Assembly: GCA_019096155.1 (NCBI GenBank)
Contig: JAHCVI010000002.1
Span: 4,030,001 to 4,094,000 of the forward strand
Reading direction: 5' to 3'
Source: Staphylotrichum longicolle
Lineage: Eukaryota; Ascomycota; Sordariomycetes; Sordariales; Chaetomiaceae
Length of the DNA stretch: 64,000 nucleotides
Shown: in pieces, positions 36,553-47,327 of the stretch
Numbering within the stretch: the stretch's first letter is position 1
Layout: each line of letters opens with the position of its first letter
Notes under the pieces: model-generated
The model's database searches: none
Told to the model about the DNA's origin: nothing
Seen by the model: the letters and a program-made list of their open reading frames with translations, nothing else
Made by a program: the position numbers and the translations under genes

Positions 36553-36846
36553 ATGAAATCTGAATCTCTTGAAGAGGGCATGAAGACGGCCCAAACCTTG
36601 ATTTTGATGTACGGCGCTTTTTGGCCAGGGGGTGACAAGCTCCAACTGGGAAAGCACAGTGCCGATCCCAAGCCTTCTTCCGAAACTGGAGACTGTTTCT
36701 CTCGTCCAATGTGTGTTGCCCACTTGCAGCTGGTCTCCCCCCTCTTCAAGGACCGAGATATCGTCCGTCGTCTTTCCTCCACTCCTGGAATCCGGGGATG
36801 GAGAAGCAGGTTTCTTGATTGCGCGACGGACGGTTTGGTTGTGTAA
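36553..36846 (+). CDS. Possible small orphan ORF (97 aa)
   Basis: A long CT-rich tract (36465-36548), like those before real genes in this window, ends 4 bp before ATG (CTAAAATGAA). The frame encodes 97 residues, MKSESLEEGMKTAQTLILMY..., with no domain, signal peptide or membrane helix that I recognise. Codon use is only weakly biased to G/C at third positions. It may be an orphan gene, the first exon of a longer gene whose later exons I could not follow, or chance. Confidence 0.2.
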   Translation: MKSESLEEGMKTAQTLILMYGAFWPGGDKLQLGKHSADPKPSSETGDCFSRPMCVAHLQLVSPLFKDRDIVRRLSSTPGIRGWRSRFLDCATDGLVV

Positions 36847-39343
36847 GACGCCGGTGGGTCAGCAACGCTGCTTCTTCAACCAGCTTTCTTCACGGCTTCG
36901 ACGGCGGCTTCGACTCGCCGAGGCTCGGTACCAACAACTCAGTCAGCCCTCCGGCCATGACCCCTACACGTGCACTGCGCAGGGCCAGCAAATCGATTGA
37001 TCGATCTGGACCAAATCATGCAGCATCTTCGTTGCAACACCGTGACCGGTCAAGGCGACCGATTGGCCCATGGCCAACATGGCGGCCCTCGTGCGGCCTC
37101 ATTTGGCAAGAGTGCCCCGTGCATACGCACCAACAAAGTGGCTTCCAGATGGAAAGCCCCGCCATCACGACCCCGTCACAGACGAGCTCCTCTCTGACGT
37201 AGTGATTGCGGAAAAAGGACCCAACAGTCGCGTTTTTGCGGCGGGCGAAGGACCGAGGAAGAACAATGGAAGCCCAGCAGGCCATTCTTTTCTGCAGCAC
37301 GCCATGGCCAGCTCTGTGCTCACCGCTTGCAATTTTCGGGAAGAGCTCTTGGAGCTGTGCCTCGCCGGGACAGCACAGAACAGCCAAACCTCGAACTGCC
37401 TGCCTGGAAGTATCCAATGGAATGCGGACACAGTAGCTGCACAGTACACAGAACACAGATTAGCGTGCCTCAATTCCTTTCCCGGCGCAGCGCTGCAGAG
37501 GATCAGAGGATCAGAGATTGAGATGCGTCTGAAATCGGCCTGCCTGAAATTCCTGTCACGGTAATTACAGCGCCCCCGTGCCGAGAAGCTTGACGTTGCA
37601 TCCCTGCCCGTGATCGACGTCTGAGATGATCGAAACTGGCTTCTCGTCCAAACTGCGCGACAGCGGCTGAGTGGTCCAGCACTTCGGCCCATCGACTCCC
37701 CCCTCGTCCCCCCAATTTTCTTATCGATTACGGCGCTGGAGAATTGAATACGCAGCCCCGTGCGAGGCCAGCAGGTCCGCGCGGGGAGTCGTCATTCCTT
37801 GCTCAGATGACGGTCGCCGCGGTCTCGGTCTGTTGAGATGTTCAGGCACCTTTGCAATTGATCTTGAAAAGTATCGGAGGCCTTTGTCGGGACCCTTCTT
37901 CCAGTGTGTGGCGACCCCTGCGCGCCGTCTCACCCTCCGCGCCAAACATGGCGTTTCCAAGAACCGTTTCAGCCCGCGGATCCTCGCGGCTTGCTACGCA
38001 TGCTACGCCTCATCCAGCATCTGCAGCTGCAGGTACAACCACCTGCAGGTGCCGCGGGGTGCTGGAGACGAGGCGTGTACGAGCCTCGCCGTGTGGCAGC
38101 CAGGTCCGCCAGGCTCGCCAGGCCCGCCAGGGAGGGTACGTACCTCGTGTGTGCTTCGACCCCTCGCTTGCACGCCCACCCTCGCACACGCCCTCCTCGC
38201 ACGCCCGTTGGCAAGCCCTCCCGCAAGCCCTCTCGCAAGCCCTCTCTCTCTTGAGCCTCGCTCGCGGGGCTCACTCAGGAAAAGTCTCAGGAGGCAACCC
38301 CCCGTCCCCCAACCTGAGGATGATGCGCGCAGTCTGCAAGAGAGCAGCACTTGCTGCGCACACGCCCTGCCCTCTCTCCCACGGACACACGCTGGCTCTC
38401 CGCTCTCGTCCGTCCAGGCAGTCTTTCGAACTGTAAGGTCCGAACACCACGGAAAGTTTCTCCAACAAACAATGACCGCGAGGATCCATCGGTCAACAAG
38501 TTCAACACACCTCCCCCCCCACGAACGATCGCAGTGAACTCCTGGCTTCCGGTAGCATCCTCCCCGTGCTGGTTCCCTCCTCGCCCTTGGACGAATCCAT
38601 CCCTCACCCTATCCTTGCGGCTCCAGCACCCATCATCACTCTGCCTGTCCCCCTCTGTGTATTGCCCTCTCTGCTCTCTCCCTCCGTATCTTACAGAGAG
38701 ACGTTCGTTGCCAGAACCACCCCCGGATCTACCGAGTACGATCCACCCTCCATACGGTACGTCGTCCCTTGAACCCTGCTCGGCACACGCCTGCAGCCTT
38801 CTTCCCAGTCCCCTTGTCCTGCCGGGGGCCCCGGCACTGTCAAACACGCCGTCCAGGGTGTGCCCCAGTGGGCTCGACTGCCTGAGCTCAGACACACACT
38901 GTTTCCAGACTGTGCCCTCGATTCATGCTCTGGATGAGGGCGGGCACTTTAAGCCCGTCCCGACTTTGGGTGGTTCATCATCTGTTTCTCGTTTCCTCTG
39001 TTTCCCTTGGCTTGGCCGTCTGTCCTGTGGTCGTCCAAAGTTGAAAAAGACCCCTCCGCTGAACTACTACATCTCGACTTAGACCGAGCATGACCTCTCC
39101 GTCGTCTTTGTCTCCTCTTACTCCGCTGGCCTAACGCACTGCCTCGCGTGTCTCGTCAGTCGACACGACCAAGCTTCGTCTGAGAGTGGAAGATCACAAC
39201 TCACCCCTATACCGATGACCTCAACATATTGTGCGTTGACTCCTGGTCCCTCCGCCCCTCCTCGGTGACTCGGTGTTTTATCTTTTGTGTTCTGCCGCCT
39301 TTGTTCCATATTCGCGAGGCTGACGACGTATTCAAAAGTCACG

Positions 39344-40260
39344 ATGGCGGACCGGGACTTTATGAGATTGCCGGCGCTGTTGAACAATGGGCCTCACGGG
39401 ATGGGGGGCAATTCGGGGCTGGGAGAGAATGGGATTTCGAGTCTGGCAGGCCAGCAGCAGCAGGGCGTGGCGAACAGGCTGGCCTATTCACCGCCGGCAG
39501 AGAATGCCATCCCAAGTTTGGCAAGCCAGCAGGTCACTGGCAACAAGCTGGCCTATTCACCGGCACCCGCTCCAGGCATTTCGAATCCGGCAACAGCTCC
39601 CCCCGCGTTGACCGGACAGGCCGGACCCGCCCATAAATATTCGACCTCTTTTTCCTCAACCGCTTCCTCTGCCCCAACCACAAATTCTTCATCCCACTCG
39701 AGGAATTCGTCCTACTCTACAAATCCCGAGTCTCCCCCACTTACTGCCCTTCACTTTCAAGACTACTCGACCATCGCTCAGGCTTACGCACTGAATAAGC
39801 TCAACACCAGCAACAAAATGGCCGACGTGGTCGACCCGACCGGCGGCTTTGCCGACCGCAACAACAAACACAACAACAACCAGGGCATCGAGCCCGCCTT
39901 TGCCGACAACGAGCAGCAGAAGCTGGCCAACCGCGCCATCGACCTCACTCTTGACGACCGCGCTGAGTCTCCGACTGACGCAGTCATGCCGATGCGTAGG
40001 CGCACCGCCGCGGGCGCCCTCGAGTCGAACAGGTAAGTCACTGAGCCACGACCGATCACAGAGTCACCGAGTTCCTCGATTCCCTCGATTCCCACATACC
40101 CAGATCCCCAAAATTCCCAGAATCTCCAGAAGCCCCAGAATCCTATCCCATTTCCCCAGATTTCCTCAGCACAAATCCCCCATCACCGAGCAGAGAACAG
40201 CGGGCAGCGGGGAGCGGGCGGCGAGCAGCGAGCGCCAATCTCTGGCCACCGAGTTTCTAG
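39344..40260 (+). CDS. Low-complexity hypothetical protein with internal repeats
   Basis: Exon 39344-40032 encodes MADRDFMRLPALLNNG... and ends in NRAIDLTLDDRAESP...MRRRTAAGALESNR at a consensus donor (AG|GTAAGT). Joining to 40104-40260 over a 71-bp intron gives an in-frame Pro/Ser-rich tail ending ANLWPPSF and 281 residues in total, but that acceptor is my choice among several. Residues of about 25-80 contain imperfect repeats of a roughly 24-residue unit (GENGISSLAGQQ...NRLAYSP; AENAIPSLASQQ...NKLAYSP). The protein is Ser/Asn/Gln-rich and probably disordered. The motif IDLTLDD resembles a SUMO-interaction or acidic peptide. It could instead be the 5' part of the 40945 gene, but no acceptor there keeps the frame. 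Confidence 0.45.
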
Positions 40261-40944
40261 TAGGAATTTTGGTGGTCACGGAGTTGACTTTGCCTTGTCT
40301 GCCTTCTCCTCGAGTACCCCTGAATCTGCGCGTCCGATTTTCTGCGGGCCCGCCTGCGATCTGATCGACGCGGAGCTTAAATCGCGGGGCATGCCCCGCG
40401 AGGCTCGAAAGTTTATTTTTTCTTTATTTTTTTCGGATCGCGAGTTGTTCAGATGGCGGCCACTTTTTGGCGCGATTCTGGGATCGCGTGCCTTCCTGCA
40501 CCTTTCCGGCGCGCCAACCCGGGCTCGGCACCCTTGCACTCCCCACATTTCCCGCGCTGCACAACCCTCCCGGCACGCGGGTGTCTGTGCACCTCCCCCA
40601 CAAGGCACCCGGTCGCCGAGACCCACTTCGGTCCCTTCCATCCCCGGGGCAGCGTGGAAAGGGCCTTGACAGCGCAGTCATGCCCCTGGCACGCACCACG
40701 CACCACGCACCATGGGATGCACAAGTGTGCCGTCCCAAGTCCACGGGCCACATGCCCTTCGTTGCCCTGCCTCATCATCATTTGCACTTCAACCACTCCC
40801 CCTTTTCTCTCCCTCCCCTATCAAACGCTTAACTTCATCACCGACAAACATTCCCTTCAGCCCTCTTCTGCTTCACATCACCTACATTTCACGCACATTC
40901 TTCAGCTCTTTTGCTCATCGGTTCATCTCTACGTGTCCTTCGGC
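40261..40944. promoter_or_regulatory. Upstream region and leader of the ORP1-like gene
   Basis: 684 bp. A T-rich patch (40411-40435) is followed by C-rich sequence and pyrimidine tracts (about 40770-40920). Frames run through it, but the codon pattern becomes coding-like only at the ATG at 40945, so I treat this as promoter and leader. Confidence 0.45.
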
Positions 40945-42843
40945 ATGGCTAACAACATCAATAGCCCCCTCCAGGATGAGGCTGTCGTCCTTCAGCAGGG
41001 TCCGGCTCCGCGGAGCACCGACTCGCCCGCCACCAATAACCAGGCCGCCAATGCCGATGGACAGTCGGCTCTTCTGCAGGCTCAGGCTCAGGACGCCATC
41101 TTTCCGGCTGCTCAGGACGCCCAGGCCAACGGTCACGGTCCGCCCCCTCCGTACCGGCTGTCTCCGACCCTGATCGACATGGCGCTGGAGAGCAATCTTT
41201 ACAAGAACGTGGAGCACTTGATGCTCGACATTGACGTGGACCAGCCGCGCGAATGCAAGGCGATTGAGGAGTGTGACATTGCTGGAGGTAAGAATATCGG
41301 CGATGTCAACTGGCGCAAGACCATGTCGCATCTCTTCGGCCGCAACAAGAACTGCACTCGCAGCATCCCGGACCACGTCTGGATGTGGCTTTGCCGGAAG
41401 CACTACCAGCGTGCCCGCTACCGGAACACGCACGAGTTCAACAAGAGCCTGGCGCACATGCTTCAGACCCAGATCCTGCGTCTGATCGCGTGGAGCAACC
41501 GCAACGTGGACTGGGGCGTCCCGGACAAGGGCGTCATTCACAGCTGGACCGTGGTCGCTCGCCGCCGCGAGCAGCTGCGCCTTGACGACGAGAACCGGAA
41601 GCGCAAGGAGAACGCCGACGAGGAGGAGTCGCCCGACGGTCTTAGCGAGCCCTCGAGCCCCACCAACCCCGACAACGGCGTCATCCCCCAGTGGCTTCTT
41701 GACGAGCGCGGCGCCGAGAAGACCAACGAGGAGATCCTGCGCATCATCATGCGCATCTCGCGCGAGCTGGACGACGGCGTCCTGACGCTCTTCCCCGACA
41801 TTGAGATTCTCCCCCATCACCGGCGACGACGCCAAGCCCAAGGCCAAGCGCACCAAGACCAACAAGCCGGCCACCAAGTCCAAGACCCGCACCGCAGCGG
41901 CCCCGGCTCCCCAGCCCCAGCAGGCTCCGGCTCCTCGTCTCGCCCTGCGCGGCGCCCACCCGATTACCGCGAGGCCAAGCGCCAGCATCTCAACCCCGAT
42001 ATCCAGGCCCACCACAACGCCTTACCCTTCCACCCCAACCCCCGCGAGCGCCTCGCTTCGATCCGCCCGGAGTATGGCATGGCCCCCCCCCGCCTGCCCA
42101 ACCCCTACACCACCCGCGACGGCTACTACGACCCGCGCGTCACCTACCCCGGCGGCGGCGGCGGCGGTGGTCACGCGCGCTCTTATTCCCTCGACAGCCA
42201 CCCGGCCGCCGCCTTCCAGGGTTACGGCGCCGACCCCTCGACCTCCAACACCAACACTGCCAGCCCCTACCAGCAGGGCGGCTACCCGCAGGCCACCTAC
42301 CATCAGCAGCAGCAGGGCTACCCGCAGCTGCAGCACCCATCGTCCCACGGCCAGCAGCAGCATCATCAGCATCATCAGCAGGGCGGCTACACTACTACTC
42401 CCACTGCCACTCCTGCCGGCACCCCGGCGGCCGCGACGGCCTTTGCCAACGCCCCCGGCTTCTACGAGGCGACCGCCTACTGGGACGGCCAGCAGCGTGT
42501 TGCGTACGGCCAGGCTGCGCAGCAGCAGCAGCACCGCCAGCAGCCTGGTGGTGGTGGTGGCGGTGGTGAGCATGGCTACTACCAGACCAACACCAACACC
42601 ACCACCGCTCCTACTCCTGCTGGAATTGTTGGTGGTGTTGGTGTGGGCACGCCCGGCGGCACGGCCCGGCACACGCGCCATCTTAGCATGCCGGCGCAGC
42701 GCGGGGACGGGTTCCGCCGTGCTACTGGACACGGTGGTGGTGAGAACCAGCATGGTGGTGGTGCCAAGTATCCTGGCATGTGGCATGGTGGACTGCCGCC
42801 GCCTGGTGGTGCCGGCGGTGCGGGGTCGGCTGGGCGCGGTTAA
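40945..42843 (+). CDS. ORP1-like fungal protein, Gln/Gly-rich, with a displaced frame segment
   Basis: A 632-residue single exon starting MANNINSPLQDEAVVLQ. Residues of about 75-235 form the conserved core (YRLSPTLIDMALESNL, then GRNKNCTRSIPDHVWMWLCRKHYQRARYRN and EEILRIIMRISREL), as in fungal proteins usually labelled ORP1-like, whose role is poorly known. The second half is disordered: Gln/His-rich, then long Gly runs. Between the C5 run at 41811-41815 and about 41935-41960 the open frame is His/Gln/Arg-rich with poor third-position bias, whereas the next frame reads lysine-rich, NLS-like sequence (GDDAKPKAKRTKTNKP) with strong bias. This suggests two compensating single-base indels that replace roughly 45 residues. 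It is probably nuclear (inference from the basic segment). Confidence 0.72.
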   Translation: MANNINSPLQDEAVVLQQGPAPRSTDSPATNNQAANADGQSALLQAQAQDAIFPAAQDAQANGHGPPPPYRLSPTLIDMALESNLYKNVEHLMLDIDVDQPRECKAIEECDIAGGKNIGDVNWRKTMSHLFGRNKNCTRSIPDHVWMWLCRKHYQRARYRNTHEFNKSLAHMLQTQILRLIAWSNRNVDWGVPDKGVIHSWTVVARRREQLRLDDENRKRKENADEEESPDGLSEPSSPTNPDNGVIPQWLLDERGAEKTNEEILRIIMRISRELDDGVLTLFPDIEILPHHRRRRQAQGQAHQDQQAGHQVQDPHRSGPGSPAPAGSGSSSRPARRPPDYREAKRQHLNPDIQAHHNALPFHPNPRERLASIRPEYGMAPPRLPNPYTTRDGYYDPRVTYPGGGGGGGHARSYSLDSHPAAAFQGYGADPSTSNTNTASPYQQGGYPQATYHQQQQGYPQLQHPSSHGQQQHHQHHQQGGYTTTPTATPAGTPAAATAFANAPGFYEATAYWDGQQRVAYGQAAQQQQHRQQPGGGGGGGEHGYYQTNTNTTTAPTPAGIVGGVGVGTPGGTARHTRHLSMPAQRGDGFRRATGHGGGENQHGGGAKYPGMWHGGLPPPGGAGGAGSAGRG

Positions 42844-45800
42844 GAAAGGGAGGAACCTCACCTCACTTCACCTGCTTTTGGGTCTGGATGTATGGCCTTG
42901 AGGTGGGGTGAGGGATCCCCGTGCGGGATGACTTGCTTGATCGCTTGCTTGCTTGTCACCCGCGCTGGCTGGTGAGGGGGCCTGAGGATGGGCTCGTTCT
43001 GTCCATCCACCTCGCCGGCTGGCTTAGCTATTCGTCTTTATCTCGGTTCTTTCAGGCTCGGACAGGCTTTTCGCCTGTTACATTGGTTTTCTTACGTCTT
43101 CTCGGCATGCGTTTTTTTTTCCCCGGCTACGCGGCGCGTGGACGTCGTCGCCGTGCTTGCTTGATGGTGCGACAAGATCACCGGGCACATTTCAGCACAT
43201 TCGACGGCGCTTGGGACGGGGTTCAGATCGCTTTTCCCCTCACCGGCGACTTGACGACCTACCTTACATGGACGGGTCAGCCGGCGCGCGCTCGCACATA
43301 AAGCCATCCATGCATATCATCGCTCGGCAGCAACCAGGGCGGTTCATCGATTTTTTTTATTTTTCTCTCTTTTCCTTTCCTACCTTGGTGTCAGTCAAGG
43401 GCAGTTTCTCAGTCAGTCGGATCTCGGCGGGCCGTCTCACCACTCGGTTCCTCGCACCGCACTGCAAACTGCAACATTACGACCAGACACTTTCATCATC
43501 AACATCACGTCACATCACAGCGTTTCGGTTCGGTCGGCGTTTTGATTCGGCTTGGTTCATCATCATCATCATCATCGGCTTGCATGGAAAGGATAGGGGT
43601 TTGGGGCGGCAGGTTCATGAGGAGTTTGATCGGGCGAAGGCAGGCGTCAGGCACAAAAGATGGGAACGGATGAGCGGATGGATGGATGAATGATATGGAT
43701 GAGTGAGGGAGCGCCATAATAAGGGCAAAGGGGAGGCGAGGCGCACTCCTTCCGTTTTTCTTTTTCTTTTTATCATTTTCGGGATCCTTCGGTTTATCGG
43801 TATCGGATCCGCTCAAGAGAGCTTTTCTCTTTCTCCCACCCCGACAAGCGGTCGGTCGTGCGCCTGGGTCATGGACATTTTAATACGATGGGAGGGATGG
43901 TTGGGCATATCGGTCCGTGGCTGGTTGGTTCGGAATGAGGCAGGCGCATGAGAGATGCATAGCACAGGAGGGGGAGTTTGTTGGTATTTACGACTTCGGG
44001 ACGCACTTTGCGGTCTTTCTTTTTTCTCTTTCTCTCTTACCACCACCCCTCGATCGTCTTGATGGAGCCATGCCCAGTGCTGGGAAGGCAATGCATTGGA
44101 TGGTCTGGCACACGTATGTGCCTTGGATGGGGGGTTAAATCGTTGTCGTTCTGGCTTTTTTTTTTAGCTTCCTTGCACTTCATCATCCTCCTCGGTTAGT
44201 ACACGAGGGAACCCCGGATGTTTGATAGCTTGGGAAAGGATAACTGCGTTGCCTTTACTTGGTGTTGTTCCTTGCGGTGGGTGATTTGGGTGGTGGTGTG
44301 TTTCGTGTTTGCGTGCTTTGTAAACTCTGCGTGCTCTTGAGTTATGCTTCGGGTCTCTGTGCCCTTCCCCTCCTTTTCCTGCAGTGTGCTTTTGGCAGTG
44401 TATTTTGGCTTGGTTGGGGAGAGGGGGTGGTGTTTTGGTGTGGTGACGATGATGATGATAATGACACAAAAAAAGGTATCGGGCGGGGCAAGACCTCTGG
44501 CGGCATGGAGTTTGACTTGTCTCTCTTTTCCCCTTTGTCAGGGGCGGGCACTTTGTCCTGGCGATGAGACGGGGTGAAGGAACATGGGTGAAGGGACTTA
44601 ATGGGACACCACCATGGCGAGGAACCGGAAGGGGATAGGTTTACAGAAGGGGAGGGCATTGTAGGAGTACAGCTGAGAAGGGGGATCTCGTCCAGACAAT
44701 GGGCACGAGGAGGAGAAAGGGGCTCGGGAATCTGTTCATGTGCGTGGGATGGGTCTGGTCGTACATGGGCATACATTTGGAACCTGGTTTGTTCCTTTTT
44801 CCGATTCACCAAGACAGAAACCGGAGCACGTTGTATTTAGATTCGGCTGGTTGTATTTGGCCCCCTAGGGTCGATGGTAATGGGTTACATAATGCCATGT
44901 TTCACACCATCCCGGAAGTGACTGAGCTTGATTTTACCAGGCTGGATGCCCTGCTCGTGATGATAACATTCTATCAGTTGTGCGAGTGGTACAACTGGAC
45001 CCTTTGGGGGAGGGGGGGGGGGGAGGGGCCTGGTGTTACAGCACCGAGTCTTCGGCGGGCCTGCCTCAAGGGGAAGATCGCACAAGTGACAATGCGGGTT
45101 CCTTTGTGTAGCCCTCGATCTACGAAACTTGTCTTGGTTTAGCTAAAGGCTTGTGTTGCTGTCGAGCGCTGCCCTGGTTGGTCGAAGTTGTGACTACTAC
45201 CTCAAGCGGGCATTGCTGTCTACAGCCACTTCAAACTTGAAACTCGCCCGAGAAAGATCGGAATCACACTGACCACCACTTTTCAGAAGGTCTTCTGACG
45301 GACAGAGGCGAGTTCGTCCCGGCGACCACCAGTCGTACAGTGAAGCAAGATGTCATCTGCCCCCCTACACCAGAAGGTCCGCTGGCCAGACCTCCCCACT
45401 GCTACCTCATCTGGTCATTTCTCAGCAGGGGTCCAGCTCCGGACGCCAGCTCCTTGTGAGTCTTCGGACGACGGGTAGGACACACACTGTGTGGTGGAGG
45501 GGTGGAGGGGTGGAGCAAAGCATATCTCTTTTGTCATCTTTTCTCAAGTTGTGATCATCGGACGGGCAAACTCTCCGGACAGGACGATCAATGAGATCAG
45601 GCGACGGAGGGCCTCAGAGCCAGTGCTTGTTTGGCGGACAGCGACGCGGAGGGATCGGGGGTGCGGCTCTGTGCTCGGAGAGCATGGGCCTCCCATGACT
45701 CGCAGCGGCGAGGCATCGAGCGACATCCCATCGCAGCGAACATCCGATAATGCGATCATCAACGGCGGCTTGAAACTCGCCACGGGCCGTGATCGCCCGG

Positions 45801-47327
45801 CAGATTCCGGGGGTTGTCCATGATCGGTCCGGACGAAAGTCCAGGCCTGCAAGATGGCCGGGAGATCCCAACGTCCACCTGGGATCCGTTGTGCCGACGG
45901 AGCTAGCGCCGCCTAGCTGTCTAGCGGTCGAGTCTCATGTGGAGAGAGCTCATGGGGTATGAATATTGAAATCAAAGTATTGAAACGTGTTACGTTACCA
46001 TAGATGTTGTCGAGCTGCTTCTGGGGACCATCCGAGATGTTCAGCCTCTCGACTCGCCATATGTAAGCTCAGCCTGTGCCTGCTCCGTGCGGCAGCATTA
46101 GCCCTTCAGGCGCCTCAGAGTCAGCAACCGGTGATACCTAGCGATTGTTGATGCAATCGAGAGCGAGGTGTGTGTGGCGTTGGCTCGGGATACAGTCCCG
46201 CCCCGGAAGGTGACAAGTTCAATGTTACACGGTCGTTGGTGTCTTTGAATGCAGTCCCAGCGACCCTGTGTGACTGCAAGGCTGCCGCAAGGGTTACCCG
46301 TTTGTGTCACCCCAAAATGCCGAATATCGATGCGGCGGGTCGGGCGATGGCGGTATGCATGCAAAATGTGGACAAACGAGATGTCGCTCTCTGCCGCTTT
46401 CTGCCGTGTGGGAAATGCGTGACATCAGTTAGCTGGACCCTGTGGCTTGGAGTTTGCAGGCAGCAGCGCTGCTCCCAGGCGGACCATTGAGGATCAATGG
46501 AGGAGTGGAAAGAACGAGTGAAGGTTCTGACTGAGACTCAGCAGTATCGCGGGGTAGGTAGATTCTGCTTCGAGCCTTTGACGTGGAAGGAACTGAAGGA
46601 AGCAGTGGAACTTTTGGCTAGACCAACTCCCGCTGCAGATCGCGATCCCGTCAAGGTGGGTCGAGCTTGGCAAGGAACTTTGGAATGTAGCGATCCGATC
46701 CAGCAACCACGGCTCACATTCTCCGCGCCACATGGCTTGTCAAGCGAGCCAGTCTCGCTCAGTGTTCGAGTGCAGGGCGCATGCGCTAGTGTCGGCTGCA
46801 CGGCCCCCGAACACCATCGGCGGCCCAGAAGCACCAATTGCTGGCGACGGTTCAGAAGTTCCAGCAGCCAAGCTTCTTGTTTCAGAGCCAGGGACCAGGC
46901 ATCTTGCACACACGATGGCGTGGAACTTTCTCACGATATCCGTTCCAGCGGTTTCACCGTCTGCCCTGGCAGCGTGTCACCAGCACTAATCCCGATTCCC
47001 AGACTTGTTTCCCGGGTGTGGCGTTTCCCATGGCACGCAACCCGGAGTGTTCGCCCCACAAGCAAGACCGCCATCTAGATTGCGTTGGCTTTCCTGGCTT
47101 TTCCCTTTCCATCCCCCGACAGGCACAGGTCCAGGTTGTCCTGTTCAAAACCGTGTGCCATTCCGCTGTTGCCGGCAACATCCCTTCCCCCTCATCGACC
47201 CAGCCAAGGGTCCTTGGCTCACCAGTTTAGACCACGATCAGACCTCGCCCTTGCCCCTATTCGGATGATACCTTGAGGGTGTCAAAAGGGAGACACGCTG
47301 TGTCATTGACGTCCTTGCTCGCTGGCC
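42844..47327. other. 4.5 kb gene-poor region
   Basis: Located between the ORP1-like gene and the P450. Frames are T/G-rich or overlap on both strands without family resemblance. ATC/TCATCA patches (about 43557-43573), a GATGATGATAATG patch near 44449 and a G-run at about 45009-45024 are simple sequence. No tRNA, transposon or conserved protein is seen. Confidence 0.5.

Larger units (their letters stand above)
31465..39343. other. 7.9 kb gene-poor region
   Basis: This is the longest stretch without a convincing gene. Frames are short and overlap on both strands. It includes a GTGC microsatellite (33913-33943), a CATAC repeat (about 33528-33542), a GCAAGCCCTC tandem patch (about 38211-38245), and a pyrimidine tract at 36465-36548 running directly into a 97-codon frame at 36553. 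The last kilobase (38290-39340) is CT-rich and probably the promoter/leader of the 39344 gene. I see no transposase, reverse transcriptase, long terminal repeat or tRNA. Confidence 0.5.

Noticed and set aside
37671..38537. A 288-codon frame in the gene-poor block
   Set aside because: Several frames on both strands are open here because of C-rich tandem sequence (GCAAGCCCTC units); the product is Pro/Ser/Arg low complexity and shows no conserved motif.
39344..42843. One gene joining the 39344 and 40945 frames through a roughly 900-bp intron
   Set aside because: The acceptors I could see near 40860-40910 do not keep the frame from the donor at 40033, and 40945 has its own start and a pyrimidine-rich leader.
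46494..47078. Overlapping frames upstream of the P450 (MEEWKERVKVLTETQQ...)
   Set aside because: Frames are open on both strands over the same stretch, with no family match; considered as transposon remnant but no transposase or reverse transcriptase motif is visible.
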